The notes below the pieces were generated by a model. The model searched no databases and was not told the DNA's origin. It saw only the letters and a program-made list of their open reading frames with translations. 64,000 nucleotides of DNA from positions 164,240-228,239 of the forward strand of contig QLIY01000105.1 of NCBI GenBank assembly GCA_003260075.1, read 5' to 3'. Positions 12,335-23,000 of the stretch are shown in pieces. The stretch's first letter is position 1, and every line of letters starts with the position of its first letter. This DNA comes from Phallusia mammillata (taxonomy: Eukaryota > Chordata > Ascidiacea > Phlebobranchia > Ascidiidae). The position numbers and the translations under genes are program-made.

Positions 12335-14360
12335 ATGGTGTTCTATTTGGTTGGACTCGGTCTGGGTGGACCTAAAGATGTGACAGTTAAAGGATTGGAA
12401 GTCATAAAATCTGCATCAAGAATATACTTGGAGGCATATACCTCCATTTTATCATGTGGCAAAGATGAACTGGTGAGTTTTCATGTCATGGTTATTTTTT
12501 GTCAAAAACAACTAAAATATTTAAAATGGTTCTGAGCTTTGCAAAGAATAAGATATTGTAACTTTTGGCAGGAAGCGTTTTATGGAAAGCCTGTTACACT
12601 GGCAGATAGAGATATGGTGGAACAGGATTCTGAAACACTTTTGTCAGATGCAAAAGAGCTAGATGTTGCATTTCTGGTTATTGGTGATCCCTTTGGGTAA
12701 TGTTGGGGTGTGTGGAAATTTGGCACCAATTACAAGTTGGCTGTGTTTTTTTTGGTCACAGAAAAGGACAATGTGGATATTTTGTCCTGTTTGTGGTGGT
12801 TATGTAATAAATTTTAAACAAACTTCCTGGCAAAATGAAAAAGACATTGGGATTTTTGTGACTCCTGTTGTTGCAAGGACTTATCAAACCACAAAGGTTG
12901 TGATTGCCTTGTGGTTTATCTGTTGTCAGGATTTTGTGCCTGCGTTAAACTTCAGGCTTATGTTTCACAACTGCAGTAAACTTTACATTATGTGTATGTT
13001 TTACAGAGCAACCACCCACAGTGATTTAATTCTTCGAGCAGTGGACAAAAATATTCCATACAAGGTTGTTCATAATGCATCAATCATGAATGCCATTGGA
13101 TGTTGTGGTTTGCAGGCAAGTGTCAAGTAATTGACTTCATCTACATTAAGCAGACATCATTCCTGATTGTAAACCAATCAATCACTCCTCTCTAATATTA
13201 TAGGAATAGGGCATCTAGAAAAGGGCACGGCAGCATTGAGACATTTGGGGTTGTGTAGGTAATAACATAGCTGATCAGGATAAAAAATTCCATAGCAAAC
13301 AAGGAACATCCTATGAACAGATGCTCAATTTAGTACCTCATGGGCACATATTTGGGGGTAAAAGGTTAACTAAAAGTTGTGAAATAAAATGCTTTGACAG
13401 CAAGACATCAGAACTGTGAGGAAACAGCCACTGTTTTTGTTATTTGTGATGAAACAAAGTAGTATTGCTTGACTTAGTATAATTTAGTGCATGAATAATT
13501 GTACATAAATTTACACATTTTAAGAGACACAATTTGACACCTGTGCCTTATATACCCTACTTAGGGAAACACTAAACTGCTTAAATCAAATGGTACATAT
13601 GTATGCATTTGAAATTCAAACAAAAGTCAGACCCGAATTTTTTTGATGGGAACGAAAAATCATACCGTTTCGCAGCTTTACAACTTTGGTGAGACTGTTT
13701 CCATCGTATTTTGGACAGACACATGGAAACCAGACAGCTTTTATGACAAAATAGAATCAAATCTTCAAAGAGGTTTGCACACACTTTGTTTGTTGGACAT
13801 CAAAGTAAAAGAGCAATCAATTGAAAATTTGATGAGGTACAGTACAACTAGACACAAAAAAAACTTATGTTTAGTTGTCCTAATAGTAAATTACATTTTA
13901 TAGAGGAAGAAAGGTATATGAACCACCAAGATATATGACTGCAAATACTGCTTGTAAACAACTTCTCCAAGTTATAGACAACAAAGCGCTCAACAACATA
14001 AAAACTAGTAAGTTGATGAGGTAGCTTTAATGTGATCTACAAATGAAATGTTTTGGTAATGTTAGCCATTTGTGTTTTGTTTTTAAATATTTTCAATTTT
14101 GAAAGGGTTTTGTCAAGATTTTTTATTGTTCATCAGCAAACTAAACACAAATGTGTTTAGAGTTGCAACCAGACAGCATGTGTGTTGCTTTGTCAAGAAT
14201 CGGATGGGACAATCAAAAAATTGTAGCAAGCAAGCTCAAGGACCTGGTCAATTGCGACATTGGTCCTCCTTTGCATTCATTGGTCATAGCTGGGGAAATG
14301 CATCCACTGGAAGAAGACTTTTTAGCCCAATTTAAACTTGTGGCTGAAAATTCTGAATGA
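12335..14360 (+). CDS. DPH5: Diphthine methyl ester synthase (diphthamide biosynthesis 5)
   Basis: Six exons: 12335-12472, 12572-12696, 13007-13115, 13676-13836, 13904-14007, 14161-14360 (TGA 14358-14360), together 278 residues, close to the usual 285. DPH5 is the cytosolic SAM-dependent enzyme that methylates the modified His of elongation factor 2 during diphthamide synthesis. Landmarks: N-terminal [15 protein letters not shown] glycine-rich SAM loop, [61 protein letters not shown] region and C-terminal [11 protein letters not shown]. The junction after CCGLQ uses a GC donor (cag|gcaagt at 13115/13116); reading phase and family sequence both demand it. It converges with CFAP119, 462 bp between stop codons. 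Confidence 0.93.
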
Positions 14361-14756
14361 GGCAACAATGTGAATAGCAGTTTCTAAAATCACAGTTGGT
14401 GTTAGTACAAAACACTATTGATATCACACTGTGGTGAGACTTGTATTGATACTGCCACTTCGTGATTGAGGTTGAGATCTGTTGTTGTTGTTGTGTGTAC
14501 TGCTACAAAAAAGGTTTCAAAATTGTAACACTCTTGTTAGAGGTACAGAAAAACACTACTATTTTACTGACGTGGGAATTGTATAGTGAATCGCTGATTT
14601 TTTTGTACAATTATGAACACTGAAACGAATTTTATAATTCATATGTCAACACTACACTACAAATTTTGATAGGTCTTACTAATGATTCTTTTTAAATTGC
14701 TTTGCAAACCTGTTGCAGATTACCTTAACAAAGTTTCCAATTTTTTTGTTAACGGT

Positions 14757-14762
14757 TTTATT
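14757..14762 (-). terminator. Polyadenylation signal of CFAP119
   Basis: AATAAA on the minus strand (TTTATT on plus), 60 bases beyond the CFAP119 stop codon. Confidence 0.6.
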
Positions 14763-14822
14763 GTAAAAATACATTTTATAAAACTTCAAAAAATCAAACA
14801 AACAACTTTGACTTATATCAAC

Positions 14823-15668
14823 TCATCGGCGTTTACCCTTGGGACTAGCTTTGGGTGATCGTGATTTTCCTCTTGGTGATCCACCTTGCTCCAAATGTTG
14901 AATCTTATCAGAAATACTTTTATCTGTGTCAGCCAATTGCTGTTCCACAGCAGCATGCATTTGTTTTAGCTGAGCGGTTACTGCTTTGCGAACAAGAGAT
15001 TCTAGTTCATCTGTATGTTCAGTTGACTTCACAGCTTGAACATTGGGTGGTGGGGATGGGGTCGTCAAAGCTTCATTGTTTGGGGCAGCCTCTGGAGTTT
15101 GTTGAGGACCATCTTGTTGGCCAGATTCAGTAACTTTGTCATCCATCTCTGGTGGGGGTGAGGGTGGTAAACCATCATAATGCAAAGTTAAATCCAAACG
15201 AACTTTTGCTGTAAAAGCATATTTGTATAGTTTGTAATGCCGAAAGTAATGGTTAACAATGTAGTTGGTAAGAGCAGTGACTTGTTCGGAGTTGAAAATT
15301 TCAAGACTCCAAGGTGGCCTGTGTACAGCATGTGTTAAAACCAATTCACGAAAGTAAGTAAAACACTCCTCCACATTTCCAAATGGTGTCGAGACACACA
15401 CTTCATGAGTTTGTTTTACAATGGAGAAAAATGCAGATGCCTGTTCATTTGTAAATTTCTGTAAAATAGCAAATCGAATGGCATGTTGGTATAAATCTAA
15501 AATGATTTTTCCACGAGGTGACTCTTCAACTGTCAGTATCCTTTGCAAAAGTTTTCTTGTTTCCATGGTTGTCCCGCATTTCATTATTTGGTCCGTGTTG
15601 TGAACGTTTAGATCAGCCCATATGCAAAGTTTGGGTTTAGGTAATGTCGGTATTTGCAAGGTTGCCAT
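14823..15668 (-). CDS. CFAP119: Cilia- and flagella-associated protein 119 (CCDC189)
   Basis: Single-exon frame of 281 residues, ATG at 15668-15666 and TGA at 14825-14823. It resembles CCDC189/CFAP119, an axonemal protein assigned to the central-pair apparatus (C1a projection in green algae) and needed for sperm motility in mammals. The N-terminal part has PKLCIWADLNVHNTDQI, followed by helical segments rich in aromatic residues (CFTYFRELVLTHAVHRPPW, VNHYFRHYKLYKYAF). About residues 165-215 are Pro/Ser/Gln-rich. Residues 215-262 look like a coiled coil (LVRKAVTAQLKQM, QQLADTDKSISDKIQHLEQ), and the end is a basic SPRGKSRSPKASPKGKRR tail. The gene is transcribed away from RFX. Recognition rests on the conserved N-terminal part, so a related CCDC189-family protein is the main alternative. 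Confidence 0.8.
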   Translation of the reverse strand: MATLQIPTLPKPKLCIWADLNVHNTDQIMKCGTTMETRKLLQRILTVEESPRGKIILDLYQHAIRFAILQKFTNEQASAFFSIVKQTHEVCVSTPFGNVEECFTYFRELVLTHAVHRPPWSLEIFNSEQVTALTNYIVNHYFRHYKLYKYAFTAKVRLDLTLHYDGLPPSPPPEMDDKVTESGQQDGPQQTPEAAPNNEALTTPSPPPNVQAVKSTEHTDELESLVRKAVTAQLKQMHAAVEQQLADTDKSISDKIQHLEQGGSPRGKSRSPKASPKGKRR

Positions 15669-16380
15669 ATTTGTTTTTAACTACTTTCGTGTTTTTAACC
15701 TGGAAACAAATCAATAAGTTTGTAACTTGAATATCAAACCTACACGCCTCACAAACAAAACAAAGTCTCTGACATTTTTCGCGGGTTTAACTTAAACCTT
15801 GCCTGAACACAACAACTTGACTATTCGTATATATACGAATTTATAAACTTAAATAAGTCTTTTCTGAGTCTGACTGCAATAAGTCTCAGGTCTAAGCATT
15901 ACCAAACTGCCCCAACAATTCACTGCTAAAAACAATCATTTGAATTAAATTGCTTTAAACACTTCCGGTTGGATGAAATTATAAGCAAAAGTAAAACAAC
16001 CCCCCCCCCCCCCCAGCAAAAGTAAAACAAAATTTTCAGTTCGTACAAGTCGAACCATCAAATACAAACCAATGTCCAGCTTCCTGTCAAGTTGGCATGG
16101 CGACTGCCGCCATTAGGCGTGACGTCACGGGGTTAAAGTTTAAACGTAATAGTTTTATTTCTTGCTGAACAAGCATTTTTCTTGTTCAAATCAGTTATTT
16201 AACAATAAGTTTTCAAGTTGTAACTACAAATTTTTTAACAGGGCATTTAGTAGTTTTTTACATGGTAAAAGATAATGCGCGGATGAATATCAAGCCTTTC
16301 GTCTCGTCGGGCAACAGTTGCCTCGAAACAGAAACGCCATAGCCACGGTATCCTTGGAGACTGTATCAAGGTAACGATTT
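15669..16380. promoter_or_regulatory. Divergent promoter region between CFAP119 and RFX
   Basis: Contains a full CRE palindrome TGACGTCA at 16120-16127 and a YY1-like GCCGCCATTA at 16107-16116. A GC-richer stretch around 16270-16370 ends in CAAG|GTAACG, which could be a non-coding first RFX exon with its donor at 16371. GTTGCC and GGTAAC, RFX half-site-like words, occur near 16318 and 16369, but no full X-box is present. C run 16000-16014 lies between two copies of a 16-17-bp sequence. Confidence 0.45.
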
Positions 16381-17367
16381 TTTTCAAATTTTTTGCAGTA
16401 GTATGTTTTAAATTCTGTGCTTTGCTTTAAAACGATTTTATTTTTATAAAAGTTTTTTATTTCTTTATATTTGTGTGATTATCTTACTCTTATTGACGTA
16501 ATTTAACACAGTATTGACAGTTTACTGGTCGATCAGCATCAGTCTAATTTAAAACAATAACTTGCTGACATATAAACCTAACCAAAATGTAATGAAACAG
16601 ATTTAAAAATGATTTTTAGGTAATAGTTATTTTACTGTGATCGTTTCACCAAAATAGTTATAAAGTTTTGCAAATAGCTGACATTTTGACATCAAATTTT
16701 AACTGTAATGGTGCAACTGACTTATGCCCCAATAAAGTAAATTAAACATTATTATGTGTTCAGAGCAAAACAAAATACTTTATTTAACACATATTAGTTT
16801 TTACTGGGCCGCTGAATCACATTATGGGATCAGTAATTAGCACTGTGAGCAACAAAATTAGGCTTTTGAGTTACATGCAGTATTTTGGCATAGTCCCATC
16901 ACCATGACTTACCCAATTAGGATTATAATTCACAACCCTGAAAATATGTATTTTTGACTAATCTGATATTTATGTTTTGTACGATTTGATGTGCTCATAC
17001 CCACTTGTACAAAGACAATTTCCCGAAGTATGGTTTTTCTGAACAATTCTGTTTTTAAGCATTTGTTATATATCTAGTAGCGTGATAAATGTTTCCTGAT
17101 TGCTTGGTAGGCCAAGTAGTAAAAATGTATGCCAGGATGCTTTTGCAATCCAAAAAACATGCACTAGTTTGAAGGCATCAAACCTTTTTTGACTGCAGGG
17201 TCCTGCTTAATCTGCAAATGATGAAATAGATTGTCATCCGGAAACTGCGTTTATGTTTTATAAATTAATGCAAAAAATGAACCAATCTCTTTCACTTTAA
17301 ACCAAAATTCCACTTTAAATATGTGTTCTAGCCCCTTAATGATAAAATAATCAGTTAAAACTTTGTG

Positions 17368-17836
17368 AATCATGATTTGTGGAGAAGATAGTATTTGCGG
17401 TGACAATAGGTAAAATTCACAAGATTAAATATTTGTATAGAATCTTGAAAGTGAGCTTTACCATGTTTTTCAGAAATCAGAAAAAAATTAAGGACATTTG
17501 TGCAATTATATATTGCAAAAAGTATAGTGGGATATAAGGTTACTACATTTAGACATTTTCCATCATTTTCAAAGCCTGACAGTTGCACTAAATAGTTTTA
17601 AAATTTTACAATAGTAATAACAAGTTTGATTTAGTCCCCCCCCCCAATCATGATTTGTGGAGAAGATAGTATTTGCGGTGACAATAGGTAAAAGTCACAA
17701 GATTAAATATTTGTATAGAATCTTGAAAGTGAGCTTTGCCATGTTTTTCAGAAATCAGAAAAAAAATTATTAAAAATAATGACATTCGTGCAATTATTGC
17801 TAAATGTATAGTGGGATATAAGATTGCCCCCCCCCC
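17368..17836. repeat. Duplicate block bounded by two C runs
   Basis: The sequence starting AATCATGATTTGTGGAG at 17368 recurs at 17646, after C run 17636-17645, with several substitutions and small indels. The second copy ends at another C run, 17827-17836. The copy is thus walled in by runs on both sides. Confidence 0.85.
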
Positions 17837-18357
17837 GACATGACTATCTAGTATCTACAACTTGTAAAATCTTTATCCAAACCTATGAAACACATCATGC
17901 TGAAAACACAAAAGGAAAAAAAACACATGCAATAGAATTAAACATTAGTAATCATGATTGACGAGTTAAAATTGTACTGAGTCACTTTTAGGGGTCAAGA
18001 TTTGTAGTGAAAAAAACCTCTGTTTTAGAGGCAGCATCCTAATATCACCAGAAGTAGGAGAGTAAACTTATTACTTTTGACTATGTACCCTTAATAGTAA
18101 CTTAAATTGTATTCAAAAAATATAAGAAGCCTCTACTTCCAGTATTGGAATGTGTATTGATTTTGTTAGTGAGTTTCCTTATTGCTGCTTGTAATTTTGT
18201 TCCACAAATTAGTAATGACCAACTGCTGCATAGTGTATGGTTTACAATAAATTACGTCAAATCAAACTTGCTATCACTATTATAACTTTTTTAAACTANA
18301 TTGTGTCATATATTTCATGTAACTCCACAGTCTTAGTGGGTACCATGGTATAACAAC

Positions 18358-18590
18358 AATACATTTTCAAAAAGACATGCAGCACAAATCAAAAGTTCTG
18401 TCTGTATGGTAGTTTATGCATACATATGTACAGGGTTTGTTTGTAAACTACCTCTCTCAGTTGAGTGGCCCCCCCCCCCAATACATTTTCAAAAAGACAT
18501 GCAGCACAAATCAAAAGTTCTGTCTGCATGGTAGTTTATGCATACATATGTACAGGCTTTGTTAGTAAACTACCTCTCTCATTTGAGTGA
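18358..18590. repeat. Direct duplicate split by an 11-base C run
   Basis: About 111 bp at 18358-18468 repeats at 18480-18590 (offset 122) with a few substitutions. The C run is 18469-18479. Confidence 0.88.
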
Positions 18591-19840
18591 AAAATTTCAG
18601 AATAGGCTAAAACTTTTAAGGTTGGGTTGTTGTGACTTTAAGTTTTCTCATCAAAGCCAACACATTTATCGAACCACATAAAATTTCAAAAACTTTGTCC
18701 AAATTCGATAGAGTCTGCCCAGACTCTAACATATGCCACTACTATATGTCAATTATTATGTTTGGCACGATATTGCTGCCAGTTTAACCTTCAACAAGCA
18801 TCGAGTTTTTGAATAATGTGTTAACTATGTGCAACTTTTACAAATTTTTAATCATGGCATACTTCACTTTGCAGTCTCATTTAGGCCGAATGACGATATT
18901 TTTGACATAAAAATATATACTGTGAAAATGTTACCAAGTAAAAGGAATTTATCCATTCTCAGAAAAATGTTGATTGCATCCAATGGTCCAACAAAATTCA
19001 TATGACAAAAATCAGTGTTTTATGCAATCACGTTTATAAACGGGCGTGAATTATGTAGCCTCGTATAACTGCCGAAACGTGTAAATAATAAAGCATGTTG
19101 CTTTTTTCGTGTATTTGGGTCGTTATATTCCTCATTAAACTTATGAACCGATCCGACTATAGTTTTCAAAAAACGTTATTTTCACTTAACAATAGCCATT
19201 TCGAATAAATCCTCAAAAAAGCTTGGTAGGCAAGCTCTTTACTGAAATGCTTTCGCGGGTCATTTCTTTTGTATGCAAGAGTCAGTTTTGGTCATGTGAA
19301 AAAGTAAGAATGTTGTTTTCCAATCCTTGATTCGATTACTGTGAAAGTCAACTTCCCTGCGAAAACAGGATGTACAGTGTAGGAGGATTATTCTCACGGA
19401 GGGCCTTAGCGACATTCTAAATTAGGCAAACTAGCGGACAATTATTACACGATAATTGTTTTCACAATATCATAGATGGCTGTTGTTTCGATTTACGTTC
19501 GCTGAGTCGAAAAACTAAGACAGTGGCACACGCTATGATCGCTGCGATAAATTAGGCTTCGGTTCCGGACGCTGCTTTACTTGGACGTTCTAGCGAAATC
19601 GCTCTAATGCCTATGAAAGCCCGCATGGGGTTTAATATCCTGTTAATGCGATTAATCAGATAACTGCTGCGCACAGAATCACTCAAGTGTGGGGATGATT
19701 TACACCAGGTGCGAAAAATATTTCGTTTTTGTTTTGTATTAAGTATGAGTGACCAGTCTGTTTTTCTTTCCTAAACATGAAATATTCACTGTTTACTGTC
19801 ATTTTCTTTTGATGTTAAAGATAATGTTTTAAATGTTTAG

Positions 19841-19951
19841 GCTTTTATCAAGCGTCTTGGAAATCCACAAGACATGCAACAGAACGTCTCATCAGCTCAG
19901 CAGAGCGCTCAAGTGGCCAGTGCCACACACAGCCAGATCCCTGTTGCCCAC

Positions 19952-20032
<81 letters not shown>

Positions 20033-20059
20033 ACGTCAGTGTAGTGGCTGCCAAATCAG
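19841..20059 (+). CDS. RFX: RFX alternative first coding exon A (damaged by poly-C run)
   Basis: Acceptor AAATGTTTAG at 19831-19840, ATG at 19874, then a Gln/Ser/Ala-rich start ([20 protein letters not shown]) like vertebrate RFX2/3 N termini. The exon ends TCA G|GTTTGT at 20059, phase 1, which fits common exon 21742. The C run 19953-20032 sits inside it and would encode poly-Pro; its length cannot be trusted, so the central part and frame are uncertain. Confidence 0.6.
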
Positions 20060-23000
20060 GTTTGTACACGATAATACTCTTATTTCTAGATGACAAAATA
20101 CTTTTTATCGCTATATAATTGGTCTGATGTCGTTCAAAAAGCAATGATTTAAGTACTCTTGCAGTTGAAAACAGAACTTAGTCGAAGCAACACGATTGAA
20201 ACACATTTAGATTAGAAACGCCCCCCCCCCAAAAAGCAATGATTTAAGTACTCTTGCAGTTGAAAACAGAACTTAGTCAAAGCAACACGATTGAAACACA
20301 TTTAGATTAGAAACATATCACAATGTAAGAACCGACAACCACAAAAAAGCGTATGTACTTCTACCACGTGACGTGTGTATATAAATTATTATAAATTACA
20401 AATCAAGTTACTCATCGTCAGATCTTAACGGTGCGTCGCGGTTCAACCCCAATGTTTCCACCTCACACACGTGTGGAAAAAATCGTAGTCGACGTACGCA
20501 AAGCACAAAGAAGCGTGTTTATTTTCATAGCGCATTTTGCCGTCGATTCATGAATTTGTATGCGAGCAGCCAAGTTCCTCGTTCATTCACCTGCGTCTCG
20601 CAACCATCAAACGGATGTGGTGCGTTTTAAACGCAAAACCTAATTCTTTGAAGCCCAATCGAACCCCGCGAGTTCAACGTCTATTTAGGTGCGGCGCTTT
20701 GTCCTTTGTACGCCGAGGTAGGAAAGTAAACAAACTTGTGCATCAAAACGGTGCGAAAACGATGTTCAATTCGATAATTGGACCCACTTGCTTATATCGC
20801 TTGTGCCACAAACAGTTGGAAGTATTTCCGCCTTCAAAATCATTGCGATTCGACCCCACTCCCTTTCTCCCTTAATCAGTTTTGATTCGCTGCATTCCAA
20901 TAAGCACACTGCCGGCTCTTTTTTCACCCTCTGGGATAACTCGTTTAAAACCCTGCGAATCTGACTCTTCGGCCACCTGTTCTATTTGTTAAACACTCAG
21001 TTTGCGCTCAAAACTTAAGCAATGCACATTAAGTCAGAGTACATAGGAAGTCCGAACTCCCAGGGCCAGTACAGTCCACAAAGTGAGATGTGTGCGTATG
21101 GGGGATACGGTAATGACGGATACCCATGCAGACAAGCTTATCCAAGTGGTTACCCTGGCGACGGTTATGCCAACATGAACAGTTGCGTGCAACCTATGCA
21201 ATTAGCTGCAAACCAACAGTCCAATTACGGAAAAGTGTATGATGGTTCCCATGACGTTTCGGGTTACCAACAGCAACAGAACAGATTCGCATCGAGTTGC
21301 TCTTACCAAAGTGGGCAAGCCACTTCATCTTACGGTTATATGTATGGTAGCAGCGAAGGTCAATGTGTAAGCGGTCAGTCGCAAAATTCGTGGTATCGGA
21401 GCAGCTCACATCATCCACAGCAAAGCTATCCTACCCAAGGTAAAATAGGAGTGGATTAACAATACAAAAAAGGTTATACGTGTGTACGGCTTCACACTGC
21501 GAAGGTTGCACTAAACGACTTTGTTGTAAAAACACTCGTTATGGTTTCATAAATATTAGGCTGATAGGCTGCGGTTGACTGTACCAGTGGTATCTCAAAT
21601 AATGTGGATTGATGAAACCCATCAATAAAACTAGTTAGATCAAGTTTTTTCATATTTTTTTTGAGTGTTGCAACATGTATGAAAATGTACCGTTACTACT
21701 TTTCAACAATACTCATATTCAATAAATTTGTTATTTTGCAGACACCAAACTGGAAGGAGTAAAGTCAATTGTCCCAGTCCAACAGGTAAGCGAATTTGTC
21801 TTTAATTTGTAATTCCGTCGGATGGCGCACGTGAGAAATGGCTGTGGTCTTAAAAAACTTGTTCGATCCACATGCAGAAAATCGCTGATCGGGATTTCTG
21901 CTCTTGTTTGCTATTTTCAATAGAAAAGAACGTAAATTTTAGTACCTGCAACTAAATCAACATAAAAAGTCAAGTTTGTGAGAATACGTTTTTCATACAC
22001 TTTGCAAAACACGATGTACTAAGAGGTCTATAACGTATTACCCTGTTGTTGCTCTTGGTCTAAAAACTTAAAAAGGTTCGTCGAAAAGTTTCAAATGAAA
22101 ATCCGCAACAGCGCGAATCAAAAGCTACAAAAATTTGGGGAAGTAGTAAACACGCGCAATACCCGAACCGAAACAGACAATTCTTTACGCGAGTTTGTTG
22201 GCAGGTGTAGCTTTGTGGTGAATGCACGAATGTTGCTCAGAATACTTTTGGCACTGGCTGAGTATAATAAGAAGTGTGATTACAAGACCAAATAAAACTA
22301 CCGTTTTAAAAACCGTCGATGTTTATAGCGAAAAAGTTTAAACTTCTGTTTCACTATTTTGTTTGCAACCCGTTAGTGACAATACAATATTTGGAAACTA
22401 GTAACATATTGTAACCTACTATTTTGGGGGCAAAATTCCAAACAAACTTCGATGCGACGACAAAATAAGTTTTTTTGGTTCGTTTTTTTTTTACCTTGTG
22501 GAAGAAAACAAAAATGCGTAATTTTAATAGGATTGCATTTGATTAGAACTTTTAAGATTGGCCTGTAAGATCGTTCGATCTGCATTGGTTGAGAATAAAG
22601 ATGCGCCATAAAATCATTAGATCGCATTTTCCTCAATCGATATCTATGCGATTGTCCCCAGTAAATCAAGTGTTTGTACTGGCGCTTTTCTTGACAATCG
22701 CGAATATTTGCTCGTTGCTAAGCGACCATGTACTTAATATCTACTTTCTCTTTGTGTTGCCACGCCCGTTGCGTGGTAACGTGATAGTTTTATGACGTTC
22801 GTTGGAATTTCGTTGCCCGTGTCCCACATTGAATGCAATAAATCTTTTTGTTCGCCAGCGATAACTTGAACGCTGCAGTTTAAAATTGTACGTATTACGT
22901 CGTTTTTTTTTTGCTTTAGATCGGATTAGATTTTTCTTGTTGTTTTGGTATTGTTAGTCTTCATAACTTTGTTTTGTGTGAATTCGTTTAATTTAACCGG

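Larger units (their letters stand above)
16381..19840. other. Upstream or first-intron region of RFX, no exon seen
   Basis: About 3.4 kb of AT-rich sequence with no supported coding exon. It contains two allelic-looking duplicates with C runs and one ambiguous base at 18299. Confidence 0.6.

Noticed and set aside
11289..14360. MRPS7-DPH5 operon with trans-splicing
   Set aside because: Same strand and close, but the 335-bp gap is long for a tunicate operon and no spliced-leader acceptor can be shown from sequence alone.
20537..20875. 112-codon open frame upstream of RFX exon B
   Set aside because: Arg/Pro/Leu mix without recognisable motif, in a GC-richer promoter-like region. More likely 5' leader or promoter DNA.
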